A stretch of DNA of 43,976 bases from Clostridiales bacterium (GCA_021203005.1 JAJQCB010000125.1:1-43976), one strand, 5' to 3'. Counted from the stretch's first letter, positions 19,908-30,907 are shown. The notes: generated from the letters alone by a model not told the origin. Numbers and translations are program-made.

Positions 19908-21776
19908 ATGAAAAAACTTGCCTTAAGTGACGAAATATTACTGAATATAGAGAAACCCGCCCGTTACATCGGCAATGAGGTCAACATGGTGGTAAAAGAC
20001 CCGGAAAAGGTAGATATCCGGACTGTTTTCTGCTTCCCGGATGTATACGATATCGGGATGTCCCATCTCGGAATGCAGATTCTTTGTCATCAGTTTAATC
20101 TGCGGGATGACGTCTACTGTGAACGGGTCTTTTCCCCCTGGCCGGATCTGCACCGGATCATGAAGGAACAGCAGATTCCGCTGTTTGCGTTGGAAACACA
20201 GGACCCGATCCGCGAATTCGACTGGGTTCTGATGACACTGCAGTATGAGATGTGTTACCCCAACATTCTGCAGATTCTGGATCTCGGACAGATTCCGTTT
20301 AAGAGCAGTGAGAGAAAAGAGTCCGACCCTGTTGTCATCGGCGGCGGTCCCTGTACCTACAATCCGGAACCGATCGCGGATTTTTTTGATATTATCTACA
20401 TCGGCGAGGGTGAGACTGTATATGATGAGCTTCTGGACCTGTATAAGCATCATAAAAATAGCGGACATTACAGCAGAAGTGCTTTTTTGCGGGAGGCATC
20501 GCACATTCCGGGGCTATATGTGCCCTCACTCTATGAAGTGACGTACCATGAGGATGGAACGATCGCTTCTTTTTCTCCGCTGTATGAGGATGTTCCGCGG
20601 ACGATTCAGAGACAGGTGGTGGAAGATCTCTCCGATGTGGTATATCCGGACAAGCCGCTGGTGCCGTTTATCAAGATCACGCAGGACCGCGTGGTGCTGG
20701 AGATTCAGCGGGGCTGTATCCGCGGCTGCCGCTTCTGTCAGGCCGGCATGATTTACCGTCCTCTGCGGGAACGCGATCTGGAATTCCTGAAAGAAAAAGC
20801 ATATGCGATGCTGAAGGCGACCGGACAGGAGGAGATTTCCTTAAGTTCCTTAAGTTCCAGCGATTACTCCCAGCTGGAGGAGCTTTTAAACTATCTGATC
20901 GACGAGTTTAAAACACAGCATGTCAATATTTCGCTTCCATCCCTGCGGATTGATAACTTTTCCCTGGATGTGATGAGTAAGGTGCAGGATATCAAAAAAA
21001 GCAGTCTGACCTTTGCCCCGGAGGCGGGCTCCCAGCGGCTGCGGGATGTGATCAATAAGGGGCTGACCGAGGAAGATATTCTGCATGGCGCCGGCCTGGC
21101 TTTTGACGGCGGCTGGCAGAAGGTAAAGCTCTACTTTATGCTGGGGCAGCCCACGGAGACGGTGGAAGACATGCAGGCGATCGCTGAGCTGGCGGAAAAG
21201 ATTGCGGAGCGTTACTATGAGATACCGAAAGAGCAGCGGCACGGCAAGTGCCAGATTACTGTGAGCACCTCCTTTTTTGTGCCGAAGCCGTTTACGCCGT
21301 TCCAGTGGACCCCGATCTGCACGAAGGAGGATTTCCTGGAGTGGGCTCACATCGTGAATGAATCAATCCGGTCGCAGCTGAACCGGAAGAGCATCCGGTA
21401 CAACTGGCACGAGGCGGATGTGACGCTGATTGAGGGAATTCTGGCGCGGGGCGACCGCCGCCTTTCTGATGTGCTGATCCGCGTTTATGAAAAAGGCGGG
21501 ATTTTTGCAGCCTGGTCTGATTTCTTTGAGGATGAAATGTGGCAGGAAGCGTTCCGTGAGACCGGAATTGACACGGATTTCTATACCGTGCGTGAGCGTG
21601 GGGAAGAAGAAGTTTTCCCCTGGGATTTTATCGATATCGGCGTGACGAAGCAGTTTTTGTGGAACGAATGGCAGAAAGCACAGCGCGAAGAGGTGACGCA
21701 AAACTGCAGGCAGCGCTGTTCGGGCTGCGGCGCAATGAAATACAAGGGAGGTGTGTGTTATGAGAATACGCATTAA
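19908..21776 (+). CDS. TIGR03960-family B12-binding-domain radical SAM protein
   Basis: DIGMSHLGMQIL, IQRGCIRGCRFCQAGMIYRP (CxxxCxxC). Confidence 0.93.
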   Translation: MKKLALSDEILLNIEKPARYIGNEVNMVVKDPEKVDIRTVFCFPDVYDIGMSHLGMQILCHQFNLRDDVYCERVFSPWPDLHRIMKEQQIPLFALETQDPIREFDWVLMTLQYEMCYPNILQILDLGQIPFKSSERKESDPVVIGGGPCTYNPEPIADFFDIIYIGEGETVYDELLDLYKHHKNSGHYSRSAFLREASHIPGLYVPSLYEVTYHEDGTIASFSPLYEDVPRTIQRQVVEDLSDVVYPDKPLVPFIKITQDRVVLEIQRGCIRGCRFCQAGMIYRPLRERDLEFLKEKAYAMLKATGQEEISLSSLSSSDYSQLEELLNYLIDEFKTQHVNISLPSLRIDNFSLDVMSKVQDIKKSSLTFAPEAGSQRLRDVINKGLTEEDILHGAGLAFDGGWQKVKLYFMLGQPTETVEDMQAIAELAEKIAERYYEIPKEQRHGKCQITVSTSFFVPKPFTPFQWTPICTKEDFLEWAHIVNESIRSQLNRKSIRYNWHEADVTLIEGILARGDRRLSDVLIRVYEKGGIFAAWSDFFEDEMWQEAFRETGIDTDFYTVRERGEEEVFPWDFIDIGVTKQFLWNEWQKAQREEVTQNCRQRCSGCGAMKYKGGVCYENTH

Positions 21777-22497
21777 GTTTCGCAAAAACGGGGCGATGCG
21801 TTTCATCGGCCACCTGGATATTATGCGTTTTTTTCAGAAAGCCATCCGCAGGGCCGGCATTGATGTGGCCTACTCGGAGGGATTCAGTCCGCACCAGATC
21901 ATGTCCTTTGCAGCGCCGCTTGGCGTGGGAGTGACCAGCGACGGGGAATATCTGGATATTGAGGTGAACTCAACAAAATCCTCCTCGAAGTCCATGGAGG
22001 CGCTTAACGGTGCGATGGTAGAGGGGATGGAGGTCACTTCCTATGTGGCGCTGCGGCAAAACGCGAAGAAAGCGATGACCGCTGTGGCCGCGGCGGATTA
22101 TATTGTGTATTTTAAAAAGCGGGAGGATTTTTTACAGGATGAGCTGCCCCGGATGATCCGGGAATACTATGAAAACAGGGATACAATCGAGATCACAAAA
22201 CAGAGTAAGAAGAGCGAACGGGTGATTGACGTGAAGCCGCTGATCTATCGGTTTGAAGCGTATGCGGATACTTCAGAATTTATCCTGTCAGATCTGGGAG
22301 CCCGCCGCGGATTCCTCCTGCGGCTTTGCACCGGAAGTACGGATAATATCAAACCGGAGCTGGTGCTTCAGGATTTCTATACTTATTTTGGTAAGAAATA
22401 TGACCCTTTTAACATGCAGATTCACCGGTTGGAAGTGTATGAGAGAGTCGGAGAAAAGCTGCTGCCCCTGGATGCGGCGGGAGATATTATCCTGTAA
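21760..22497 (+). CDS. TIGR03936-family (DUF2344) protein
   Basis: MRIRIKFRKNGAMRFIGHLDIMRFFQKAIRRAGIDVAYSEGFSPHQ; overlaps upstream gene by 17 bp, RBS ggaggtg. Confidence 0.92.
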   Translation: MRIRIKFRKNGAMRFIGHLDIMRFFQKAIRRAGIDVAYSEGFSPHQIMSFAAPLGVGVTSDGEYLDIEVNSTKSSSKSMEALNGAMVEGMEVTSYVALRQNAKKAMTAVAAADYIVYFKKREDFLQDELPRMIREYYENRDTIEITKQSKKSERVIDVKPLIYRFEAYADTSEFILSDLGARRGFLLRLCTGSTDNIKPELVLQDFYTYFGKKYDPFNMQIHRLEVYERVGEKLLPLDAAGDIIL

Positions 22498-22577
22498 AAT
22501 CTTTTGTTATCAAAATCATCTGTATAATAGAATCGGAAATATTATATTGTCAGGAAACGATTTTTGGGATTAAATAA

Positions 22578-23792
22578 ATGGCAACAAAAATACTCATCAC
22601 GAAAATGAATATTCACGGACAGGATTATCTCTTCAGTGGTCTGCTGGAGCAGGATCTTCTGGCGGAAGTGCGGCTGAAACGGCTCCCATCGGCGGCTGGC
22701 GGAGGCACAGAGGAGCCTGCTCTGGATAATATCTATGTGGGAAAAGTCCAGAACGTAGTTAAAAATCTGAACGCCGCGTTTGTCGAGGTGGCGCCGGGAA
22801 TGGCCTGTTATCTTCCGCTGGAGCATGTGTCTGACCCGGTGTATGTGCGGCGCAATTCCGTAAAGAAGCATCCGGTGCAGGGTGATGAACTTCTGGTGCA
22901 GGTGCAGAGGGAGGCGGTAAAAACCAAAGCGCCTATGTTGTCGACAAATCTGAACCTGACAGGGCGTTACGTGGTTCTGACCTCAGAAAATAAAAAAATC
23001 GGAATTTCTTCCAGGCTGGACCGGCGGATCCGCACGCATTATCGGGAGCTGATTGAGCACTCGCTTTGTGACCGTTACGGAGTGATCGTGCGCACGAACG
23101 CGAAAAATGCTGCGGACGATGCGGTGATAAGCGAGATGCAGTCGCTGCAGCGTCGGATGGACGATATCATTTCTCATGCGGTAAACCGCACCTGCTATTC
23201 CTGTCTCTACCGTGCGTTGCCCGGCTATCTGTCTTTTTTGCAGAATACCCGCGCGGAGGAACTCGATGAGATTGTGACAGATCTTCCGGATATCTATGAA
23301 GCACTTTCTGCGTATTGTGACGACCGGGAGGATCTTGCTCAGATTCCGCGGCGTCTGTATGAGGATGACACGTATTCGCTCTCTGCACTTTACAATTTGA
23401 AGAAACAGATGGAGCGTGCATTTTGCAAAACGGTTTTCTTAAGATCGGGAGGCAGCATCGTCATTGAACCGACGGAGGCGATGACAGTGATTGATGTGAA
23501 CACAGGAAAAAGCAATAGCGGCAAAGATCCGCAAAAACATTTTAAACAGGTAAATATGGAGGCGGCCCGTGAGATCGCGCACCAGATCCGCCTGCGCAAT
23601 CTCTCCGGCATCATCATTGTAGATTTTATTGACCTGGTAAAGCAGGAGGATCAGGAAGAACTGCTTGGATTTTTGAGGAAACAGGTGCAATCGGATCCGA
23701 TTCCGGTGCAGGTACATGATATCACACGCCTGAATCTGGTTGAGATGACGCGAAAAAAAGTGGAGAGATCGCTGGCGGAGCAGGTGGCTTGA
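22578..23792 (+). CDS. rng: Ribonuclease E/G family protein
   Basis: IYVGKVQNVVKNLNAAFVEVAPG, TEAMTVIDVNTGKSN, GIIIVDFIDL. Confidence 0.93.
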   Translation: MATKILITKMNIHGQDYLFSGLLEQDLLAEVRLKRLPSAAGGGTEEPALDNIYVGKVQNVVKNLNAAFVEVAPGMACYLPLEHVSDPVYVRRNSVKKHPVQGDELLVQVQREAVKTKAPMLSTNLNLTGRYVVLTSENKKIGISSRLDRRIRTHYRELIEHSLCDRYGVIVRTNAKNAADDAVISEMQSLQRRMDDIISHAVNRTCYSCLYRALPGYLSFLQNTRAEELDEIVTDLPDIYEALSAYCDDREDLAQIPRRLYEDDTYSLSALYNLKKQMERAFCKTVFLRSGGSIVIEPTEAMTVIDVNTGKSNSGKDPQKHFKQVNMEAAREIAHQIRLRNLSGIIIVDFIDLVKQEDQEELLGFLRKQVQSDPIPVQVHDITRLNLVEMTRKKVERSLAEQVA

Positions 23793-23870
23793 TGAAAACA
23801 GATTTGCGGAGAATATCTTATTATAATGTAAGATAGACGGATGATATCTCAATGCTGAGGCTAAGAAAAT

Positions 23871-25148
23871 ATGGCATATAAAAATAAGGGAAAAATAAAA
23901 ACAGAAAATAATTTTGCAGATGTCGCCGTTATCGGCGCGGGCGCTTCCGGTCTGATGTCCGCCATCGCGGCCGCGCAAAACGGGGCGTCCGTCTCGGTGC
24001 TGGAGCACACTTCGGTTTCGGGGAAAAAGCTTTTGTCCACCGGAAATGGCCGTTGCAATTTTACAAATGGAATTCAGAACGAGAATTGTTACCGGGGGGA
24101 CGCGCCTGAGTTTGTCATGGCATCCCTTGCTGAGTTTTCGGAAAAAGATGCCCTGCACTTTTTTGAAGGACTTGGTGTATATGCCGTATCAAAAAACGGT
24201 TATTATTATCCGCGCAGCGGTCAGGCGTCCGCTATACGGGATGCGTTAATTGCGGAGGCAAAACGCCGGAATATCCGTTTTTTTCATAAGACAGAAGTCA
24301 CCGGAATCTGCAAAAAATCAGAGAAATTCTTTCAAATAGAGACAGAAAACGGTATAGTGTGTGCAAAATCCTGCATTCTGGCGGCCGGCGGCAGCGCCGC
24401 TCCCAAAACCGGAAGCGACGGCAGCGGATATGCACTGGCACGTTCCCTGGGGCATACGGTGAAAAAGCCTTTGCCGGCTCTTGTGCCCCTGCTTTTTACG
24501 GAACCCTGGCTGCCTGAGGTGGCCGGTGTGCGGGCGCAGGCCGGTATCCGCCTGCTGATTGAAGGGAAAACGGCTGCCTCCGATACCGGAGAACTACAGT
24601 TTACAAAAGAGGGGATTTCCGGTATTCCGACTTTTCAGGTCAGCCGTTTTGCATCCATCGCGTTAGATGAGGGGCGGAATGTAACAGCCCAGATTGATTT
24701 TTGGCCGGAATTTTCCGGGGAACAGCTGACGCAGATCCTGATCCGGCAGGCATCCGGTTCTTTTAAAACCTGGCAGCAGATACTAAGCGGTCTTGTGAAT
24801 CAGAAAATCGCTTTCATGATTACGAAAGACCTGAAACCGGCAAATGTCCCGGTTTTTGAACTGTCGGAAAAGGGATTTAAAAAACAGCTTGATGTTATCG
24901 AGCGGCGCCTGAAAGAAACTGCGGTAAAGATTACAGCCGCCGGAACTTTCTCGCAGGCACAGGTTACCTGCGGCGGCGTGCCGCTGAAAGAAGTGGGAGC
25001 AGATATGCAGTCCAGGCTTGTTCCCGGTCTTTATTTTGCCGGCGAGATTCTGGATGTGGACGGAATCTGCGGCGGCTATAATCTGCAGTGGGCCTGGACC
25101 AGCGGATATCTGGCTGGTTCAAACGCGGGAAAAATGTTGATTTCATAA
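23871..25148 (+). CDS. NAD(P)/FAD-dependent oxidoreductase, HI0933/BaiN-like
   Basis: VAVIGAGASGLMSAIAAAQNG, LLSTGNGRCNFTN, FAGEILDVDGICGGYNLQWAWTSG. Confidence 0.93.
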   Translation: MAYKNKGKIKTENNFADVAVIGAGASGLMSAIAAAQNGASVSVLEHTSVSGKKLLSTGNGRCNFTNGIQNENCYRGDAPEFVMASLAEFSEKDALHFFEGLGVYAVSKNGYYYPRSGQASAIRDALIAEAKRRNIRFFHKTEVTGICKKSEKFFQIETENGIVCAKSCILAAGGSAAPKTGSDGSGYALARSLGHTVKKPLPALVPLLFTEPWLPEVAGVRAQAGIRLLIEGKTAASDTGELQFTKEGISGIPTFQVSRFASIALDEGRNVTAQIDFWPEFSGEQLTQILIRQASGSFKTWQQILSGLVNQKIAFMITKDLKPANVPVFELSEKGFKKQLDVIERRLKETAVKITAAGTFSQAQVTCGGVPLKEVGADMQSRLVPGLYFAGEILDVDGICGGYNLQWAWTSGYLAGSNAGKMLIS

Positions 25149-25215
25149 ATGTGTTGTGATACACTTTCTGAATGAGCATAAATGGTGAACCGGCATGGTT
25201 CGGCATCAGTAAAGG

Positions 25216-25253
25216 CTTTTGACCCCAATAACATGTGATTCAGGCGTCAAAAG
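25216..25253 (+). promoter_or_regulatory. Inverted repeat in the leuS leader
   Basis: CTTTTGAC ... GTCAAAAG, 8-bp perfect stem ending about 10 nt upstream of the leuS SD. Confidence 0.5.
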
Positions 25254-25275
25254 GATATAGAGGAGGAAAAGAGTC

Positions 25276-27696
25276 ATGGCAGTACCTTATAACCACAAAG
25301 TAGTGGAACCGAAATGGCAGAAAGTCTGGGATGATGAAAAAGCTTTTGCCGCAACAGACGATTATACAAAGCCGAAATATTATGCGCTGGTTGAGTTTCC
25401 CTATCCCTCGGGACAGGGGCTTCATGTGGGGCATCCGAGACCTTATACCGCCCTGGATATTGTGGCCAGAAAGCGGAGAATGCAGGGATACAATGTTCTC
25501 TATCCGATGGGATGGGATGCATTCGGACTGCCGACAGAGAACTATGCGATCAAGAATAAGATTCATCCGGCTGTTGTGACGGAGAAAAATGTGGCCCGTT
25601 TTAAGGGGCAGCTCCATTCTCTGGGATATTCCTTTGACTGGGACCGGGAGATCAACACGACAGACCCGGAGTATTACAAATGGACGCAGTGGATTTTTCT
25701 GAAGCTGTTTAAAAAAGGGCTTGCCTACAAAAAAGAGATGCCGATCAACTGGTGTACTTCCTGTAAAGTCGGCCTGGCCAACGAGGAAGTTGTCAACGGC
25801 GTCTGCGAGCGCTGCGGTTCTCCTGTAGTCCGCAAGGTCAAGAGCGAGTGGATGTTAAAGATCACCGACTACGCAGATAAGCTGATCGACGGTCTGAAGG
25901 ATGTAGATTACATTGAGCGCGTAAAGGTTTCCCAGAAGAACTGGATCGGCCGTTCTACCGGAGCTGAGGTGGATTTCCCAATCAAAGGAAAAGAAGAGAA
26001 GCTGCGCATTTATACGACCCGGGCGGATACCTTGTTTGGTGTGACTTATATGGTGGTTTCCCCGGAGCACCCGTATCTGGATCAGTTTAAGGATGAGATT
26101 AAAAACTGGGCAGAAATCGAAGCTTACCGCGAGCAGGCGGCGAAAAAATCCGATTTTGAGCGCGCGGAGCTGGCGAAGGATAAGACCGGCGTGGCGATCG
26201 ACGGTCTGACGGCGATCAATCCTGTCAATCAGGAGGAAGTGCCGATCTGGGTCTCCGATTATGTACTGATGAGCTACGGCACCGGCGCCATCATGGCGGT
26301 TCCGGCGCATGACAGCAGAGACTGGGAATTTGCGAAAAAGTTTGACCTCCCCATCGTGCAGGTTGTGGCGAAAAACGGGGAAGAGGTGGATGTCAATGAA
26401 GCCGCGTTCACCGATGTGGCGACCGGAATCCTGGTTAATTCCGGTTTCTTAAACGGGCTCGAGGTCCGCGATGCGAAGAATAAGATGATTTCGTATCTGG
26501 AGGAGAATGGCATCGGGACCGCAAAAGTAAATTATAAACTGCGCGACTGGGTGTTCTCCCGCCAGAGATACTGGGGAGAACCGATTCCGATTGTAAAATG
26601 TGAAAAATGCGGTTTTGTCCCTGTCGATGAGAGCGAGCTGCCCCTTCTTCTGCCGGAGGTGGAGAGCTATATGCCGACAGACAATGGCGAGTCGCCTCTT
26701 GCGGCGATGACGGACTGGGTAAATACGACCTGCCCCTGCTGCGGCGGACCGGCAAAGCGGGAGACGGACACCATGCCTCAGTGGGCCGGTTCCTCCTGGT
26801 ACTTCCTTCGCTATACGGATCCGAAAAATAAGGAAGTGCTGGCAGGTAAAGAAGCTCTGGAATACTGGATGCCGGTGGACTGGTACAACGGCGGTATGGA
26901 ACACACGACGCTTCATCTGCTTTACTCGAGATTCTGGCACAAGTTCCTTTACGATGAGGGGGTTGTCCCCTGCCCGGAGCCGTACCAGAAGCGGACTTCC
27001 CATGGTATGATTCTCGGTGAGAACGGGGAAAAAATGTCCAAGTCCCGCGGCAACGTGGTGAATCCGGATGATATTGTACGGGAGTACGGAGCAGATACCC
27101 TGCGTACCTATGAGATGTTCATCGGTGCCTTTGACCTGGCTGCTTCCTGGTCGGAGGATGGCGTAAAGGGATGCCGCCGGTTCCTGGAGCGTGTCTGGAG
27201 ATTGCAGGATATCGTGACGGAGGAGACCGGGTACTCCAAAGATCTCGAGACAAAGATGCACCAGACGATTAAAAAGGTGTCGAATGACTTTGAAAATCTG
27301 AAATATAATACAGCAATCGCGGCGATGATGGCTCTCCTGAACGATTTTTATGCAAAAGGATCCATCACGAAGGATGAACTGAAAACACTGGTGATTCTTT
27401 TAAATCCTGTTGCTCCCCACGTAACAGAAGAAATCTGGAGCGCCATCGGCGGCGAGGGAAGGGTATACCAGCAGACCTGGCCGGAGTATGACGAGGCGAA
27501 GACGGTGGAGGCGACCGTGGAGATTGCGGTGCAGATCAACGGCAAGATGAGAGCCACCATCACGATCGCCAAGGATGAGGCGAAGGATGCGGTTCTTGCA
27601 AAGGCGAAGGAAGCGGTAGCCTCCAAGCTTACCGGTACAATCAAAAAGGAGATTTATGTACCCGGCAGGATTGTGAATATCGTCATGGGGAAATAG
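25276..27696 (+). CDS. leuS: Leucyl-tRNA synthetase
   Basis: [37 protein letters not shown]1 editing domain. Confidence 0.97.
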   Translation: MAVPYNHKVVEPKWQKVWDDEKAFAATDDYTKPKYYALVEFPYPSGQGLHVGHPRPYTALDIVARKRRMQGYNVLYPMGWDAFGLPTENYAIKNKIHPAVVTEKNVARFKGQLHSLGYSFDWDREINTTDPEYYKWTQWIFLKLFKKGLAYKKEMPINWCTSCKVGLANEEVVNGVCERCGSPVVRKVKSEWMLKITDYADKLIDGLKDVDYIERVKVSQKNWIGRSTGAEVDFPIKGKEEKLRIYTTRADTLFGVTYMVVSPEHPYLDQFKDEIKNWAEIEAYREQAAKKSDFERAELAKDKTGVAIDGLTAINPVNQEEVPIWVSDYVLMSYGTGAIMAVPAHDSRDWEFAKKFDLPIVQVVAKNGEEVDVNEAAFTDVATGILVNSGFLNGLEVRDAKNKMISYLEENGIGTAKVNYKLRDWVFSRQRYWGEPIPIVKCEKCGFVPVDESELPLLLPEVESYMPTDNGESPLAAMTDWVNTTCPCCGGPAKRETDTMPQWAGSSWYFLRYTDPKNKEVLAGKEALEYWMPVDWYNGGMEHTTLHLLYSRFWHKFLYDEGVVPCPEPYQKRTSHGMILGENGEKMSKSRGNVVNPDDIVREYGADTLRTYEMFIGAFDLAASWSEDGVKGCRRFLERVWRLQDIVTEETGYSKDLETKMHQTIKKVSNDFENLKYNTAIAAMMALLNDFYAKGSITKDELKTLVILLNPVAPHVTEEIWSAIGGEGRVYQQTWPEYDEAKTVEATVEIAVQINGKMRATITIAKDEAKDAVLAKAKEAVASKLTGTIKKEIYVPGRIVNIVMGK

Positions 27697-27719
27697 TCGT
27701 TTAGAAAAAAGGAGATTTC

Positions 27720-28508
27720 ATGCGGGTTGATTTGTTTTCAATTGGAAATTTTACCATTCATACCTACGGCCTGATGATCGCCATCGGCATCATTCTGGCC
27801 GTGGTAATCGCGACAAAGCGGGCGGAACACCTTGATTTAAACGGAGAGGAGGCCATCAATCTGGCCATTATCTGTGTCGTCTTCGGATTCCTCGGGGCAA
27901 AAATTCTCTTTGTACTGGAGAATTTCCGGGCGTTTCTGGAACACCCGTTGTCAGTGCTGGGGTCCTCCGGTTTTGTCGTCTACGGCGGTATCGTGATTGG
28001 CATCGTCTGCGTATATATATATTGCAGGGCAATTAAAAAAATCAGTTTTTTCCGGTATACAGACCTCCTGTTTCCTTCTGTAGCTCTGGCGCAGGGATTT
28101 GGCCGGATCGGCTGTTTTTTTGCCGGTTGCTGCTATGGAAAAGAGACGGATGCCTGGTGGGGCGTCGTCTTCCCGGAAAACAGCTTTGCCCCGGCCGGAG
28201 TTGCGTTGATTCCCACACAGCTTATTTCCGCAGCGGGAGATTTCCTGATCTGTATCATTCTGCTGTTTTTCGCTAAAAAAGCGGAGAAAGTGGGGGATGT
28301 CTCCGCGCTCTATCTCCTGTTGTATGGGATCGGCCGCTTCAGTGTGGAGTTTCTGCGGCAGAATGAACAGGGCGGAATCGGTATGTTTACGACAGCACAG
28401 ATTTTCTCCTTTGTGTTTATGGCAGTGTCTGTTTTGCTTTTTATCCGCAACCGGAAAAGCAGACACTCCGAGGATTACAGCCAGAAAGTATATTCCATCT
28501 GGCTATAG
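27720..28508 (+). CDS. lgt: Prolipoprotein diacylglyceryl transferase
   Basis: YGGIVIGIV, GRIGCFFAGCCYGKET, EFLRQNEQG. Confidence 0.95.
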   Translation: MRVDLFSIGNFTIHTYGLMIAIGIILAVVIATKRAEHLDLNGEEAINLAIICVVFGFLGAKILFVLENFRAFLEHPLSVLGSSGFVVYGGIVIGIVCVYIYCRAIKKISFFRYTDLLFPSVALAQGFGRIGCFFAGCCYGKETDAWWGVVFPENSFAPAGVALIPTQLISAAGDFLICIILLFFAKKAEKVGDVSALYLLLYGIGRFSVEFLRQNEQGGIGMFTTAQIFSFVFMAVSVLLFIRNRKSRHSEDYSQKVYSIWL

Positions 28509-28529
28509 AGTTGCAGGAGGGTGGAAGCT

Positions 28530-29696
28530 ATGGAAATCAAAGATAAAAAAGCCCTGATCGCGATGAGCGGCGGAGTTGACTCCAGCGTGGCAGCCTGCCT
28601 GATGAAAGAGTCCGGCTATGATTGTATCGGCGCCACCATGAAGCTCTTTAGCAATGAGGATGTAAGAGGGAACAGCTCATATCTCCCGGAGAATGTAAAT
28701 GCATCGCGAAGTTACAGATGTTCTTCCCTGAATAATGTTGGCATATCGCGGGATCACAGTTGTTGTTCTCTGGAGGATGTGGAAGATGCGCGCAGTGTAG
28801 CCCGTTCGCTGGGAATGCCTTACTATGTGTTTAATTTTGCGGAGCGGTTTCGTGAGACAGTGATTGATGCCTTTGTCTCCGCCTATGAGAACGGGAGAAC
28901 GCCGAATCCCTGCATCGACTGCAACCGCTATCTGAAATTCGAAAAATTGTTTTTGCGTGCGCGGGAGCTGTTCTGCGACTATGTGGTGACCGGTCACTAC
29001 GCGCGCATTGAGCAGGAAGAAACAACCGGTCGCTTCCTGTTAAAAAAGGCGGTGGATGATACAAAAGATCAGAGTTATGTCCTCTACTCTCTGACACAGG
29101 AGCAGCTTGCTCATATTAAGTTCCCGCTTGGCGGTCTTCAAAAAACACAGGTCCGGCAGATTGCGGAAGAACATGGTTTTATTAACGCGAAAAAAGCGGA
29201 CAGTCAGGATATCTGCTTTGTCCAGAACGGAAAGTACGGAGAGTTTATCGAGTCCTACACCGGCAGAGAGTATCTGCAAGGAAATTTTGTGGATCAGGAT
29301 GGGAATATTCTGGGTCAGCATAACGGCATTATCCGCTACACAGTCGGCCAGCGAAAGGGACTGGGAATCGCACTTGGACAGCCCATGTATGTGAAAAAAA
29401 TTGATCCGGCTGCAAATACCGTAACCCTGGGAACCAATGAGGAATTATTTACGACTGCACTGACCGCGAAAGATATCAACCTGATTTCTGCGGAATATCT
29501 GGATGCGCCCATGCGTGTCAAAGCGAAAGTCCGTTACCGTCACAAAGAGCAGTGGGCGACGGCGGAGCAATTGGATGAGGATACCCTGCGGGTAGTCTTT
29601 GACGAGCCGCAGCGGGCAATCACAGCCGGGCAGGCGGTGGTGCTGTATGACGGCGACGTGGTGGTCGGCGGGGGAACGATTGTTCATGCCGGCTAA
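28530..29696 (+). CDS. mnmA: tRNA-specific 2-thiouridylase MnmA
   Basis: AMSGGVDSSVAACLMKE, GRTPNPCIDCNRYLKF, DSQDICFV, RYTVGQRKGLGIALG. Confidence 0.96.
   Translation: MEIKDKKALIAMSGGVDSSVAACLMKESGYDCIGATMKLFSNEDVRGNSSYLPENVNASRSYRCSSLNNVGISRDHSCCSLEDVEDARSVARSLGMPYYVFNFAERFRETVIDAFVSAYENGRTPNPCIDCNRYLKFEKLFLRARELFCDYVVTGHYARIEQEETTGRFLLKKAVDDTKDQSYVLYSLTQEQLAHIKFPLGGLQKTQVRQIAEEHGFINAKKADSQDICFVQNGKYGEFIESYTGREYLQGNFVDQDGNILGQHNGIIRYTVGQRKGLGIALGQPMYVKKIDPAANTVTLGTNEELFTTALTAKDINLISAEYLDAPMRVKAKVRYRHKEQWATAEQLDEDTLRVVFDEPQRAITAGQAVVLYDGDVVVGGGTIVHAG
28692..28775 (+). repeat. Diverged in-frame tandem duplication in mnmA (2 x 42 bp)
   Basis: NVNASRSYRCSSLN followed directly by NVGISRDHSCCSLE; nucleotide identity also visible (aatgt, atcgcg, cacag/tacag, tgttcttccctg/tgttgttctctg). 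Confidence 0.7.
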
Positions 29697-29720
29697 AATC
29701 AGAACGAGGGGTGAACCGTA

Positions 29721-30758
29721 TTGAACATCGCAGATAAGCTGGTTCGGGAGCACCGGCTCTCCGACACAGAATATGCAGAGCTGATAAGTAATTATGAAGA
29801 CAAAGACCTCGCTAAGTATCTGGCTGATGAGGCAGTGCGAATCCGCAAAGAAATCTACGGTGATGCTGTCTATGCCCGGGGGCTGATTGAGTTTACGAAC
29901 ATCTGCAAAAATGACTGCCTCTACTGCGGCATCCGGAAAAGTAATCCCAACGCAGAGCGTTATCGCCTGACAAAGAAAGAAATCTTAAGCTGTTGTGACA
30001 TTGGATATCAGCTCGGTTATCGCACCTTTGTTTTGCAGGGCGGCGAGGATGGTTATTATACGGACGAACGTCTTGCGGATATCGTGCGTACAATCAAAAC
30101 CCGCTATCCGGACTGTGCATTGACGCTATCCGTTGGAGAGCGTTCTTTTGAAAGCTACCGGCTTCTTCGCGAAGCGGGAGCGGATCGATACCTGCTCCGC
30201 CATGAGACAGCCGATGCGGAGCATTACCGCCGGCTGCATCCGTCGGAGATGAGTCTGGAAAACCGGATGCAATGTCTGCGCGATCTGCGGACGCTGGGCT
30301 ACCAGGCAGGCGCAGGTTTTATGGTGGGAAGCCCTTTTCAGACCATGGATTGTCTGGCGGAGGATCTCGTGTTTTTGCAGGAGTTTCAGCCGGAGATGGT
30401 GGGGATCGGACCGTTTATTCCTCACCATGATACGGAATTTGCTAAGGAACCTGCCGGAAGCGTGGAGCTTACCCTGTTTTTACTCTCGGTGATCCGGATT
30501 ATGCTGCCGCATGTGCTGCTTCCCGCGACGACTGCGCTGGGAACCTTAAACCCGATCGGGCGCGAACGGGGTATGCTGGCAGGGGCCAATGTGGTGATGC
30601 CGAACCTTTCCCCGGTGGAAAACAGAAAACAGTACGAACTGTATGATAACAAGATCTGTACCGGGGAAGAAGCAGCGGAATGCCGCGGGTGTCTGGCAAA
30701 CCGGATGAAATCGGTCGGTTTTACGCTGGTTACTGACCGTGGAGATTATCGATCATAA
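29721..30758 (+). CDS. hydE: [FeFe] hydrogenase H-cluster radical SAM maturase HydE
   Basis: IEFTNICKNDCLYCGIR (CxxxCxxC), FVLQGGEDGYY, RYLLRHETAD; TTG start. Confidence 0.93.
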   Translation: MNIADKLVREHRLSDTEYAELISNYEDKDLAKYLADEAVRIRKEIYGDAVYARGLIEFTNICKNDCLYCGIRKSNPNAERYRLTKKEILSCCDIGYQLGYRTFVLQGGEDGYYTDERLADIVRTIKTRYPDCALTLSVGERSFESYRLLREAGADRYLLRHETADAEHYRRLHPSEMSLENRMQCLRDLRTLGYQAGAGFMVGSPFQTMDCLAEDLVFLQEFQPEMVGIGPFIPHHDTEFAKEPAGSVELTLFLLSVIRIMLPHVLLPATTALGTLNPIGRERGMLAGANVVMPNLSPVENRKQYELYDNKICTGEEAAECRGCLANRMKSVGFTLVTDRGDYRS

Positions 30759-30907
30759 AATTAAGCGCATTATTCCCGGCCTAAATATCATGATGCGTTT
30801 TTATCCCGGCATTCCTCTGATGTGAACAGCAAAATATCTAACATAAATCATATCTTATAGCAGAGGCAGAATATAGCATAGAGAAGATCTAGTGAGAGAG
30901 GCAGAAC

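Noticed and set aside
25149-25275. Possible T-box riboswitch before leuS (ggtgaaccgg segment)
   Set aside because: No AGGGTGGNACCGCG core, no specifier loop or terminator/antiterminator recognisable, and the leader is short.
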